Assembly: GCF_050219315.1 (NCBI RefSeq)
Contig: NZ_CP116939.1
Coordinates: 1,798,001 to 1,862,000 of the forward strand
DNA: 64,000 nt
DNA from: Megasphaera_A sueciensis
GTDB lineage: Bacteria > Bacillota > Negativicutes > Veillonellales > Megasphaeraceae
Reading direction: 5' to 3'
In this document: piece after piece, positions 18,018 to 26,499 of the stretch
How positions within the stretch are numbered: the stretch's first letter is position 1
Layout of the letters: each line of letters starts with the position of its first letter
The notes under the pieces: generated by a model
Told to the model about the DNA's origin: nothing
Database searches by the model: none
Seen by the model: the letters and a program-made list of their open reading frames with translations, nothing else
Program-made: the position numbers and the translations under genes

Positions 18018-18926
18018 CTACGCTGCATCCTTCAATGAGCGGTAATACTGTTGTCTCTTAATCATTGGAGGTAATCCTCCATTGGTGGAGCAGATTCTTC
18101 GGTTATTCCAGTAACTAATGAAATATCTCCATATAATTGTTTTCATATGTTCAACAGTTGTTTTTGAAGCATTATATCGATTATAGATTAATTCTTCCTT
18201 TAATCTTGCCCACATGCTTTCGCAACGGGCATTATCATGGCATCTGCCACCTGCACTGTTCATACTTTGTACTATTCCGTATTGCTTAATTGCATTACGG
18301 TACAGCTCACTGGTATACTGTGTTCCCCTATCACTATGCAGGATACAGCCCCGAATTTCTGGATATGCTTTATATGTATTAATTATTGTTTGTTCACATA
18401 ACGTGGCTTTCATATTTGTATCCATTGCTAATCCCAGTACTGCAGAATCGAAGCAGTCAAAAACTGCGGATACATACAGTTTTCCATCCAGACACTTTAT
18501 TTCAGTCATATCTGTTACGCACTTGCTTAACGGTTTATCAGAATAGAAATCACGTTTAATTAAGTCATCAGATTTTCTGGCTTCTTTATCAGCTTTTGTG
18601 ATTCCATTAGGTTTTCTTTTTGGTCTATGGCTAATACCGATTTCTTCCATAACACGGTATACAGTCCGTTCACTCGGAATCTCAATACCAGCAGGTTTTT
18701 TTAGCTCTAAAGCTTGATGCATTCTGATTCGTCCGTAAGTATCATTGCATTCATCTTCAGCACAGATATCTAACATAGCATCTGCAAGAGACTGATATTT
18801 CCAAGGCTTATCTTTATATTTAAGATAATTGTGAAATCCCTGTCTGGTTACGCATAGGCTTTTACAATAGAATGAAATTTTACCTTTAATAGTGCCGTCT
18901 TCAGTTTTTATTGCAATAAATATCAA
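18018..18926 (-). CDS. IS3-family transposase OrfB (element A, copy 1)
   Basis: 302 residues with an integrase-core DDE catalytic domain: D in CVTDMTEIKC, D in LHSDRGTQYTS and E in ARCESMWARLKEE, with the typical C-terminal FISYWNNRR. It starts at TTG overlapping the orfA stop (TTGA). It differs from copy 2 by at least one residue (ELKKPAG against ELKNPAG). Its orfA partner is split by element B, so fused OrfAB cannot be made from this copy. Confidence 0.92.
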   Translation of the reverse strand: MIFIAIKTEDGTIKGKISFYCKSLCVTRQGFHNYLKYKDKPWKYQSLADAMLDICAEDECNDTYGRIRMHQALELKKPAGIEIPSERTVYRVMEEIGISHRPKRKPNGITKADKEARKSDDLIKRDFYSDKPLSKCVTDMTEIKCLDGKLYVSAVFDCFDSAVLGLAMDTNMKATLCEQTIINTYKAYPEIRGCILHSDRGTQYTSELYRNAIKQYGIVQSMNSAGGRCHDNARCESMWARLKEELIYNRYNASKTTVEHMKTIIWRYFISYWNNRRICSTNGGLPPMIKRQQYYRSLKDAA

Positions 18927-19243
18927 TCTCTGTTTTTTGTTGACTTCCGACGGCTGGCGGCGAAAAAAGCGCTTGCTTCCTCAAGAAATTCATTCACTTC
19001 TTTAAGATGGCGATTCTCTTTGTCCAGTTCTTTAACACGCTTTTTAAGTTCAATAAGTTCCTCGTTAAGAGATAAGGCATTGGAAGGAGTATGAACAGCG
19101 TCTTTTGCCTCCAACCTACCTCCTTTGAAGGCTTTAACCCATGTATAGATAGTACTATCAGGAAGCCCTGTAGTGGTATAGTGAAGTTGTAACACCTCTG
19201 TCTAATAGAGTACAATGAATCTATCAGAGAAAGAGGGATAAAC

Positions 19244-19525
19244 ATGAAGCAATATGATGAAGAATTTAAGAAGAAAATAATTCGCCTTCATTTAGAAGAA
19301 GGACGGAGCTTAAGAGGGCTAGCCGATGAATATGGTGTATCAAAAGCCGCTATATCAAAATGGACTAAGTTATATCGCGAAGAATGCCAAACAACAGCAA
19401 GCAGCCAATCAGAATATGATTATATGAAAGAAAGCCTGAAACTAAGGAAGCAGCTAGAAGAAGTGGAAAAGGAAAATCGTTTCCTAAAAAAAGCGGCGGC
19501 ATTCTTTGCGAAAGAAATCGAATAA
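19244..19525 (+). CDS. IS3-family transposase OrfA (element B)
   Basis: 93 residues: an N-terminal HTH (YDEEFKKKIIRLHLEEG and YGVSKAAISKWTKLYRE), then a leucine-zipper-like coiled coil (about 60-85). An A7G run at 19486-19493 (in LKKAAAFF) is a likely programmed -1 frameshift site joining it to OrfB, which is in the -1 frame. Confidence 0.9.
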   Translation: MKQYDEEFKKKIIRLHLEEGRSLRGLADEYGVSKAAISKWTKLYREECQTTASSQSEYDYMKESLKLRKQLEEVEKENRFLKKAAAFFAKEIE

Positions 19526-19578
19526 AAAGGTATCAGTTTATCAAAAGATATCACCCAGAGTTTGGTCTCCGGTGGCTC

Positions 19579-20385
19579 TTGCGGAAATTCAAGTTAAGTC
19601 CAAACGCTTATTATAATTTCATCAAAAATAAAAAGAAGCAAAAATACATTGAGAAAACAAAGATTCTGAAGGTCATTAGCAAGTTATATCACGATATGAA
19701 TGGCGTGATAGGCCACCGCATAATGCGGGTGTTTTTAGCACGAAAAAATATCTATTTAAGTAAAACTACCATTCATAAATATATGAATAAGCAGTTAGGC
19801 TTAAAATCCATTGTAAGGCGGAAAAAACCAGGCTATGTAAAAGGGAAAGCGCATAAGATATTTTCTAATCTTTTACATCAAGACTTTACTGCTGAATCAA
19901 AGAATAGCAAATGGTGTACCGATTTTACGTACTTATTTTTAACAGATGGCCGCCCGCGTTATAATTGTGCCATCATGGATCTTTATGACCGCAGTGTCGT
20001 TGCCAGTATAAATGGAAAAGAACTAACGAGTGATCTTGCTATTCGAACTGTGAAAAAGGCGCTGAATTCTCAAGCGGCGGTTAAACAACCGCTTATCCTT
20101 CATAGTGATCAGGGGGCACAATTTAGTTCAAAGGAGTTTGTCTCTTTCTGCAAGTCGGTAAAAATAACCCAAAGCATGAGTAAAGCAGGCTGTCCCTATG
20201 ATAATGCACCCATGGAAAGATATTACAACACGCTGAAAAATGAAGAGATCAACTTACATTACTACCATTCGGAGAAAGAACTTGACCAAGCTGTCCATGA
20301 TTTTGCCTATATTTGGTATAACCATGTACGGCCCCATTCTTACAACAACAATATGACTCCATTTGAGGCCAGATTTAGACGTTAA
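19579..20385 (+). CDS. IS3-family transposase OrfB (element B)
   Basis: 268 residues from the first plausible start; the frame extends upstream to the OrfA slippery site, so the native product is probably an OrfAB fusion. The DDE integrase core shows D in WCTDFTYLFL, D in LHSDQGAQFSS and E in PMERYYNTLKNEE, with YIWYNHVRPHS near the end. It appears intact, so element B could be active. Confidence 0.92.
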   Translation: MRKFKLSPNAYYNFIKNKKKQKYIEKTKILKVISKLYHDMNGVIGHRIMRVFLARKNIYLSKTTIHKYMNKQLGLKSIVRRKKPGYVKGKAHKIFSNLLHQDFTAESKNSKWCTDFTYLFLTDGRPRYNCAIMDLYDRSVVASINGKELTSDLAIRTVKKALNSQAAVKQPLILHSDQGAQFSSKEFVSFCKSVKITQSMSKAGCPYDNAPMERYYNTLKNEEINLHYYHSEKELDQAVHDFAYIWYNHVRPHSYNNNMTPFEARFRR

Positions 20386-20605
20386 AAAAGTAGACTCAAG
20401 TGTTACAAAAATGCTTGACCACTACACCCCAGTTCCGTTGCGGCTTTGTGTCCACCAATCTCCTGAGCTAATTTTACAGCCTGTGATTTAAATTCTTGGT
20501 CATAAGTTTTTATAATTCGTTTTGCCATCTTATTTCTCCTATTCTCTATCAATTATATATCACAATCCTTGAGAATAGGGTGCCAATTTTTATTGTACAA
20601 CATCA

Positions 20606-20735
20606 TTTTTATTCTTTTGCAGATTTCAAAAAACAGTTAGCAGTACGTAGTAGAGAATACAATAATTTTCCTATGCGTCCTCTGGCTTGGAAATCTCCTA
20701 ACGAAGTCCTTCGTTCTTTTCTTGCTACTGTGTAA
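20606..20735 (+). pseudogene. IS30-like transposase, C-terminal scrap
   Basis: About 40 codons ending RPLAWKSPNEVLRSFLATV and a stop. This resembles the C-terminal RPLGWKTPYEV region of IS30-family transposases. It is cut at its left by the end of element A. Confidence 0.55.
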
Positions 20736-20807
20736 CATATGTTTGACAAACCTACATATTTATAACTTTCAAAACGATAATCGGTTGCAACTGAATTGAA
20801 AAAGTAA

Positions 20808-21044
20808 ATGCGACCCATAGTACGCTTAAAGGTAGCAGTAAGTTCTTCAAACATTTTCCTAACAATTGATCCCTCTACTATCTCCAAAGAAGTTCGTACA
20901 CATTTGCTAATCAAACAGACTGGTTCCTATGGCCGTCCTTTTAACGACTGTCTGCATCGTTTTTCCTGTTCTGTTTCTCATCTTTGTGGAGATCAGTGTC
21001 ATCGCACATGCCATTTTTGCGTGGACGTTGATGATTGGTATTGA
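20808..21044 (+). pseudogene. IS30-like transposase, N-terminal scrap
   Basis: The frame includes DPSTISKEVRTHLL followed by Cys-rich NDCLHRFSCSVSHLCGDQC, like the N-terminal HTH and Cys motifs of IS30 transposases. It lies downstream of the C-terminal scrap, so the two pieces are out of normal order and come from different or rearranged copies. Confidence 0.5.
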
Positions 21045-21121
21045 ATATTTTAAAACCGTTCAATATATAATTGTCACCTTGCTTTACGGCTGTAGCGCTG
21101 CCATTTAACTGCTATTACCGG

Positions 21122-21280
21122 TTATTTCCATTCAAAGACACCACGATTAAGTATGGCCTTGCCTGTCTCCATATTCATAAAGCGGAAATATGCTGTACCT
21201 TCTTCCATCTTCCAAAGCTGCAATTTAACCTTTGTATCAGGAAATAGTACTGTCGTCATCTGTGCAGCCATCCTTGTCAT
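21122..21280 (-). pseudogene. 52-codon open frame, probable C-terminal piece of an unknown protein
   Basis: Minus-strand frame MTRMAAQMTTVLFPDTKV followed by KLQLWKMEEGT and ending RGVFEWK. The amino-acid mix looks coding, but no ribosome binding site precedes it. The frame continues upstream into the truncated DMT gene in another phase. I do not recognise the protein. Confidence 0.4.
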
Positions 21281-21690
21281 ACGTTCCGGTTCCCCCATTT
21301 GTGCACAGCAGACTGGGACAGAAGCGAATAAACAGCAGCTCCTACCGCTGCCCCCAGTCCCCAGAAAAGCGCTTCCGGGGATAATACCATCATGTCCGGC
21401 CGTCTATTAGTCGCGATTAGGAACACCCCGGCCAATGCCATGCCGATAGCCAGTATTTGTTTCGGCTTCGGCCGGATCCTTTTTCTCAGTATTACGAACA
21501 CGAAGACCATCACGACACAGGAACTCTGCAGCACGGTAGCGGTACCCGAATTGGAAAAACGGATAGCCGACAAATACGCATATTGGCAAAGCAGCAGTCC
21601 CGCCAAAGCAATGAGGAGCAATCGTCCGAACTCCTTTCTGTCAGTGAATATCCTCCATGCATCCTTCCGCTGTTCCACACATGCCATAAC
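21281..21690 (-). pseudogene. EamA/DMT-family transporter fragment
   Basis: Reads leftward through LLLIALAGLLLCQYAYLSAI, SNSGTATVLQSSCVVMV, GMALAGVFLIATNRRPDMM and FWGLGAAVGAAVYSLL. These are the central helices of a RhaT/EamA-type exporter of about 300 residues. Both ends are missing: it runs into an unrelated frame at 21280, and its start is replaced by AraC-type sequence near 21700. Confidence 0.75.
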
Positions 21691-21699
21691 AGATACCAT

Positions 21700-22341
21700 A
21701 CGACAGGCGCCTACATATGTCTGGATGTACACCCGGACTTTCTCGGAAAAGATCCGGAAGGAACGCTGCGTCGTCATTACATTGCGCCGTTGCTGCAGAA
21801 AAACGCTCCGGATATCCTTCCGATTTCTTCCGGCAATATGTCAGGACAGCATATCCTTTCCCTATTAAACCGTATCCGTACTCTCTTCCTCGAAGATGAA
21901 ACATATGCCGACCTGAACATATACATCCTGACCGTATCAATATGGAAAGAAATGCTATCCCTGCTTCCGGGATCCGCCGCGCTCCCTCCCTCCGAAAAAC
22001 CTTCCCTGCTGCTGAAACAGATTCTGCTCTTTATCCACCATCATTACAGCGAATCCGTGTCCTTAGATGATATCTCGTCCCACGTACATCTCAGCCGCAA
22101 CGAATGCTGCCGGTGTTTTCACCGTTTGACGGGGCAGCCCTTGTTTCAGTAACTGATGCAATACCGCATCGACAAAAGCATAGAACTGCTCCTATCCACC
22201 AATAGGAACATATCCGATATCGCTGTTGCCGTCGGATTCAGCAGCCAAAGCTACTACACAGCCTGTTTCAAAAAGCAGAAATCCGTCACACCCGGCCAAT
22301 TTCGCAAGATACGTAGAACAGCAGAGAAAATTAACCATATT
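21700..22341 (+). pseudogene. AraC-family regulator, truncated and with an internal stop
   Basis: Reads YICLDVHPDFLG (cupin-side segment), then a linker, then the AraC DNA-binding domain: HHHYSESVSLDDISSHVHLS, a second HTH with NISDIAVAVGFSSQSYY, and CFKKQKSVTPGQFRK. A TAA at 22150-22152 interrupts the domain where family members have Tyr (usually PFxYL; here LFQ-stop-L), and the frame continues unchanged afterwards. The N-terminal cupin is missing. It abuts the DMT fragment head to head, so a former divergent regulator/exporter pair is likely. Confidence 0.8.
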
Positions 22342-22471
22342 TGAGAACGTAATGGTACATAAAATGTTTCAGAGGAACATCCTGTTTGAATGTTCCTCTG
22401 AAAATCATGTTGCTATAAAATCACCACAATATTTGACATCGAACCCAATTTAATTTAAAAAAAAATCATAT

Positions 22472-23680
22472 TCATTTCCTATTATGTAACAATGCATCAG
22501 CAATACGCTTCATTCCATCGGCTAATACGTCACGCTGACAAGCTACATTCAAACGAATAAATCCATTGGAATTCTGAACAAACATATTGCCACCTTCAAG
22601 CAAAACACCTGCGTTTTCAGCAAAGAATTTAGGAAGCGCATCAACTCCAGGCAGATATGCACTTACATCAACCCACCCAAGATAGGTAGCTTCAGGTATA
22701 CGAAACTTTGCTTCTGGTAAACGCGCAGCTATATAATCGTAAACAAATTTGAAATTTCCATCTAAATAAAGCTTTAATTGATCCAGCCAATCTTCTCCCA
22801 TTGCATATGCAGCCTGTGCTGCAGCAATACTTAATGGGTTATCATTCATGTAACGTTTTGAATACCACAATTCCCGAGTCTTATCATTAGGAATAATCAC
22901 ATTCGAGAACATCATCCCAGCAATATTAAATGTTTTGCTTGGAGCCATACAGGTAATTAACTTATCATAGTCAGTGACAACCTTAGCCATCGGAATATGC
23001 TGTAACCCTGTACGTATCAAATCGCAATGTATTTCATCGGAAACAATATATACACCATGTTTTTTACAAATATCACCAACACGTTTTAATTCTTCCTCAG
23101 TCCAAATACGTCCAGACGGGTTATGTGGGTTACAGAAAAGACACAATGTAGTTTTGGGATCTGCTGCCTTTCTCTCAAAATCATCAAAATCAATTGTATA
23201 ATAACCAGTTCCATCATTGACCAAATCCGTACAAAGCAATTCCCGATTATGCCACATAGGCGCTCCCATAAAATGTTTATATGAAGGTGTCATGATTAAT
23301 ACTTTTTCATCACATTTCGTAAGGAACCCGACTAACCAATACAATGCCGGAACGATACCCGGTGATGATACTAAATGTTCTTTCTCACAATGCCAACCGT
23401 ATTTTTTATCTGTCCAATTCTTAAATGCTTCATAATATGCAGGATCAAAAACTTTTGTATAGCCTAAAATCCGACGATCTAATCTTGTCCGAATTGCATT
23501 CAAGATAAAATCAGGAGTTGCAAATTCCATATCAGCAATCCACATACGAATGAATTCCTCATCCTTATAAGGAAATGTCATCGTTCCTTCTGTATCATGA
23601 AAAATATATGCACGAAATCCATCTGTACTCATACAATTTGTATGCTGTCTATCAATTTTTTCGTCAAAATTATACTTCAT
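22472..23680 (-). CDS. MalY/PatB-family aminotransferase (C-S lyase type)
   Basis: 402 residues of fold-type I PLP enzyme. It carries MWIADMEFATPDFI near 50, LVSSPGIVPAL near 110, the CNPHNPSGRIWT block near 190, SDEIHCDL near 225 and the PLP lysine in APSKTFNIAGM near residue 250. Members cleave cystathionine or cysteine (beta-lyase) or act as aminotransferases. AGGGAGG precedes the ATG. It is 40 bp downstream of an amino acid transporter on the same strand, so uptake and breakdown of a shared substrate is likely. Confidence 0.88.
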   Translation of the reverse strand: MKYNFDEKIDRQHTNCMSTDGFRAYIFHDTEGTMTFPYKDEEFIRMWIADMEFATPDFILNAIRTRLDRRILGYTKVFDPAYYEAFKNWTDKKYGWHCEKEHLVSSPGIVPALYWLVGFLTKCDEKVLIMTPSYKHFMGAPMWHNRELLCTDLVNDGTGYYTIDFDDFERKAADPKTTLCLFCNPHNPSGRIWTEEELKRVGDICKKHGVYIVSDEIHCDLIRTGLQHIPMAKVVTDYDKLITCMAPSKTFNIAGMMFSNVIIPNDKTRELWYSKRYMNDNPLSIAAAQAAYAMGEDWLDQLKLYLDGNFKFVYDYIAARLPEAKFRIPEATYLGWVDVSAYLPGVDALPKFFAENAGVLLEGGNMFVQNSNGFIRLNVACQRDVLADGMKRIADALLHNRK

Positions 23681-23720
23681 CGTCTAAACCTCCCTAAATA
23701 ATCAATGATTATAGTTGATT

Positions 23721-25052
23721 CTATAATAAAAATTCAAGAACAGGGGCCAAACATAACATAACGCCCGCAACAAATACCAAAATCAAAGAACGGCTTTTTA
23801 ACTCTGCTAATTGTGGTACACGATAAACTAAATATAGCGGAATCAAACAATTAACCAAACCATACACCGGACCGAATATAATAAAAAATCGTACGAGAGA
23901 AAAGTTAATCAATACAACAATCCATGGAATCAAGATAGCAAAGGAAAAAATGCCATATTTCACATACGTCATATTAATTTTTTCTTCCGGCATGAATCGC
24001 CGTAAAATATTCATAGCTAACCCCTGAAGCGCCTCACGGAAACCAAGAAAAGCACCAAAGAAAGCTGTCATAATCGCAAATATATTGAGGATGAAGCTAA
24101 ATATACGAACTGTATTTCCAAGAACGCCTTGCGCTACCATCGCCAATGCAGAGATATTCTGATGATATGCAGCAATTGCCTGTTCCTGACTCATCGTTAA
24201 ATTAAAAGAAATTGCATAGAAGAAAATTGCAACAAATAGAATCGCATATGCAATATTCATAGCACGCACGGCCTTATATTTTGCCACAATTTTGTTTTCA
24301 TTGTGTGTCCGATAAGAAATAACTAATGGACTCAAACACTGCGAAAATAATAAAGATGTAATGGTAAAAGGCATCATGATAATTGTCTGCTTAATCAGAT
24401 AATTGATTTCAGGAAAACTCGTTACATTCGCAAAATTCCAATGCGGAATCATTACAAAGCCCAAACATACAATAACACATAGCTTAGTAAGAACCATACC
24501 TGTAGAAATCTTGAATAAAGCTTTTTCACCACGTGATGCCAGCGCAACTAAGATACAAATAACTGCCAATCCATAAAACGGATTACTTGACCAGACAGTT
24601 TGCGTGATACCAAAGGAATGTAAGAATGAAGCACTATCATTGGTACTGGCTATTGAATATCCAAAAATTGCTTTGATCAGCATAAGGAAATATAGCAGTC
24701 CTAAGATAAGGCCCATATTTCTCCCTAAATACCCTGTAATAATGCTCGGATAGTTTTCACACTTCTCAGATGCGACCAGTGTATTAATATATAGTCGCTG
24801 TGAAAGCCACAATGCAGGATACCCAATGAGACCTGAACACAAGTAAATCCATAAGCCGACACGACCTACCTGTACTGGCAAAAATACGATACCAGCTCCA
24901 ATGGCCATGCCGATACACATAATAACCCAGCCAAAATCAGTCCAGTTAAATTTAATAGCGGCTCGCCATTCAGCCAAGGTCATACCTGCGGCAGATGCCC
25001 ATTTACCTCCTTTAGTTCCTGCCACATTTATTACTTCAACTCCTTGTTCCAA
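23721..25052 (-). CDS. HAAAP-type amino acid permease (SdaC/YhaO-like)
   Basis: 443 residues with about 11 hydrophobic segments. The N-terminal FGWVIMCIGMAIGAGIVFLP is typical of the hydroxy/aromatic amino acid permease group that includes SdaC (serine) and YhaO (cysteine). The frame starts at TTG, 12 bases after GGAGG; a GTG or ATG slightly inside is possible. A SdaC- or YhaO-like carrier beside a MalY-type C-S lyase would suit cysteine or serine catabolism; that link is an inference. The upstream region carries palindromes that belong to the XRE cluster. Confidence 0.82.
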   Translation of the reverse strand: MEQGVEVINVAGTKGGKWASAAGMTLAEWRAAIKFNWTDFGWVIMCIGMAIGAGIVFLPVQVGRVGLWIYLCSGLIGYPALWLSQRLYINTLVASEKCENYPSIITGYLGRNMGLILGLLYFLMLIKAIFGYSIASTNDSASFLHSFGITQTVWSSNPFYGLAVICILVALASRGEKALFKISTGMVLTKLCVIVCLGFVMIPHWNFANVTSFPEINYLIKQTIIMMPFTITSLLFSQCLSPLVISYRTHNENKIVAKYKAVRAMNIAYAILFVAIFFYAISFNLTMSQEQAIAAYHQNISALAMVAQGVLGNTVRIFSFILNIFAIMTAFFGAFLGFREALQGLAMNILRRFMPEEKINMTYVKYGIFSFAILIPWIVVLINFSLVRFFIIFGPVYGLVNCLIPLYLVYRVPQLAELKSRSLILVFVAGVMLCLAPVLEFLL

Positions 25053-25141
25053 AATAGAATGCCACCTCCAATTATCTTTTTATTTTTTAACACTGAAACT
25101 AGTTCTGATGTATACTTTCCATTCATTTTCTTTCTTCTCTG

Positions 25142-25230
25142 CCGTATTTACGTTTCACAGCGAATACGGTATAATAAACTTGTTAAAAATTACGTGTGCG
25201 CCTGTATACTAAACTGTATTTTGGGCGCAC
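25142..25230 (+). promoter_or_regulatory. Orphan promoter with two palindromes, ahead of the XRE cluster
   Basis: Rightward TTTACG (25147-25152), 17 bp, TATAAT (25170-25175). The palindrome CCGTATT/AATACGG (25142-25148 and 25163-25169) covers the -35 and spacer. A second one, GTGCGCC/GGCGCAC (25196-25202 and 25224-25230), lies just downstream. The layout matches the operator/promoter units of the three XRE genes, but no gene follows directly. Confidence 0.55.
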
Positions 25231-25320
25231 GAAATTATTAGCGTGCATACTTGGCGGCGTGCATGCTGTTGTCGTACACATTTCTGTAGATTGATTTAAG
25301 TTTGTGATCTCTCACCTCTC

Positions 25321-25446
25321 TTTACGTTCTACACGTAAACCATGATGCGCATAACATATGCGTACCGTTTCATCATTGTATTGTTTATCATCACCTTCTT
25401 TTTTATAGTAAGTAATGTTTACGTGCGTATCATATGTCGTAAACAT
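25321..25446 (+). promoter_or_regulatory. Promoter and operators of XRE gene 1
   Basis: -35 TTGTTT (25381-25386), 17 bp, -10 TATAGT (25404-25409). Palindromes TTTACG-N7-CGTAAA (25321-25339) and ATGTTTACG-N14-CGTAAACAT (25415-25446) share the TTTACG half-site. The second lies between the -10 and the ribosome binding site. Confidence 0.65.
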
Positions 25447-25467
25447 CACTTGCGATCAAGAGGTATT

Positions 25468-25698
25468 ATGATGTTTAACAAAAAAAATTTTGTCAAACGA
25501 TTGAATACGTTAATGGAAAATAACAAAACATCACAACAATCATTAGAGGATGCAATCGGTGTCAGCCGTGTTGCTGTAAGCCAATTTGCACATGGGGCAA
25601 ATCTTCCGTCAATCGAAAAAATAGTTCGTATTGCTGATTATTTCCATGTCTCCATCGATTATTTACTTGGTTTGTCCGATAACCCGCATCGTCCTTAG
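25468..25698 (+). CDS. Small XRE-family repressor 1
   Basis: 76 residues forming little more than an HTH_3 domain: KTSQQSLEDAIGVSRVAVSQ and FAHGANLPSIEKIVRIADYF, then VSIDYLLGLSDNP. The recognition helix region reads VSRVAVSQFAHG. A stretch of about 42 codons upstream in frame is ignored because AAGAGG lies just before ATGATG (25468/25471). This is the first of three similar genes in a row; the SD-start block AAGAGGTATTATGATGTT is shared exactly with gene 2, which points to duplication. It is likely autoregulated through its own palindromes. Confidence 0.88.
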   Translation: MMFNKKNFVKRLNTLMENNKTSQQSLEDAIGVSRVAVSQFAHGANLPSIEKIVRIADYFHVSIDYLLGLSDNPHRP

Positions 25699-25726
25699 TA
25701 ATGTTCTCAGAAATACGATGTATGTT

Positions 25727-25779
25727 GTCACCACATTGGAGACTTATCGGTTTTTATTATATGTCACCCTTGCGGTGAC
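25727..25779 (+). promoter_or_regulatory. Operator pair of XRE gene 2
   Basis: GTCACCACATTGGAGAC (25727-25743, one mismatch) and GTCACCCTTGCGGTGAC (25763-25779, perfect) have the same half-site and the same 5-bp centre length, 36 bp apart. A TATTAT box at 25755-25760 lies between them. The half-site is unrelated to those of genes 1 and 3. Confidence 0.75.
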
Positions 25780-25793
25780 TGTCAAGAGGTATT

Positions 25794-26024
25794 ATGATGT
25801 TTTCAAGAGAAATATTTTGTCAGCGATTACGGCAGTTACGGCTCTCTCGTAACCTTACTGCCAAACAATTAGGTGCAGCATTTGCTGTACGAAAACAAAC
25901 GGTCAGCCGTTGGGAGCTTGGAGACAGACTTCCCACTTTGGATATTGCGGTAGCTTTGGCAGAATATTTTAATGTATCGCTGGATTATTTGGTGGGTACA
26001 TCGGATAACCCGAAAAGAAAGTGA
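25794..26024 (+). CDS. Small XRE-family repressor 2
   Basis: 76 residues, an HTH_3 domain with NLTAKQLGAAFAVRKQTVSR, WELGDRLPTLDIAVALAEYF and VSLDYLVGTSDNP. Its length equals gene 1 and its ribosome binding site and start sequence are the same. The recognition helix (RKQTVSRWELG) differs from gene 1, as do its operators. No partner gene such as a toxin, methylase or peptidase is visible. It may act as a stand-alone autorepressor or control a gene elsewhere. Confidence 0.88.
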   Translation: MMFSREIFCQRLRQLRLSRNLTAKQLGAAFAVRKQTVSRWELGDRLPTLDIAVALAEYFNVSLDYLVGTSDNPKRK

Positions 26025-26101
26025 AATTCTTCGCTTGATTCTTTTCGTGATAATAATAAAATAATTTGTTCAAACATACTGTTATTATCTGAAATTCGTT
26101 T

Positions 26102-26156
26102 TTTCTATTTAATAGAAAGTTATGTTTTCTTTTATTATATGTTCTATCTAATAGAA
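26102..26156 (+). promoter_or_regulatory. Operator pair of XRE gene 3
   Basis: TTTCTATTTAATAGAAA (26102-26118) and TTCTATCTAATAGAA (26142-26156) are perfect palindromes of the same type, 39 bp centre to centre. A TATTATAT -10-like box lies between them. The sequence is unlike the operators of genes 1 and 2. Confidence 0.75.
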
Positions 26157-26499
26157 AGTCAAGGTAAAAATTAAACATGTTCAATCGTGAATGTTTCTCC
26201 AATAATTTCAAAATATTACGGACATCGTATTCCCTTTCTATTCCAACAACCAATAAACTGCTGCATCTAAAAAGTACAAGTACGATTCACTACTGGGAAA
26301 CGCAGAAAAATATTCCTTCTGCAGACATGCTGATCAACATAGTTGACCTTTTCAGCGTATCTGCTGACTGGCTTTTGGGTAGATCATCCATCCCCTATAC
26401 CGAGGAATCCGTATCTGCTGCAGAAAAAGCACTAATAACAGACTGTACTGACCCCCATAAGTTAGACCTAGAAATCTAGCTTATGGGGGTCAGCTTTTT

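Larger units (their letters stand above)
19169..20426 (+). mobile_element. IS3-family element B (1258 bp), inserted in element A
   Basis: Ends are TGTAGTGGTATAG and, inverted, TGTAGTGGTCAAG, with TGTAACAC following on both sides. A 3-bp target duplication CCC (19166-19168 and 20427-20429) is present. Size, TG...CA ends, 3-bp duplication and two overlapping frames fit the IS3 family. Confidence 0.92.
18923..20528 (-). pseudogene. OrfA of element A, copy 1, split by element B
   Basis: The 5' part (MAKRIIKTYDQEFKSQ onwards) lies at 20427-20528 and the 3' part at 18923-19168. Together they match the intact 114-residue OrfA at 28539-28883. The insertion falls after the codons for ATELG in the HTH region. 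Confidence 0.9.
17971..20605 (-). mobile_element. IS3-family element A, copy 1 (1374 bp), interrupted by element B
   Basis: Left end TGATATTGTCAATAT and right end, inverted, TGATGTTGTACAATA. After removing the inserted 1258-bp element and its 3-bp duplication, the length is exactly 1374 bp, the same as copy 2 at 28462-29835. The flanks do not share a target duplication (GCC against TTT): the left flank is IS256-like and the right flank IS30-like, so the locus has recombined since insertion. Confidence 0.88.

Noticed and set aside
18214..18546. 110-codon frame opposite element A orfB (also at 29260-29592)
   Set aside because: Antisense shadow of the transposase, present in both copies only because the element is duplicated.
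21457..21699. 5' part of the + strand open frame leading into the AraC pseudogene
   Set aside because: These codons are antisense to the DMT fragment; the AraC-like sequence only starts near 21700.
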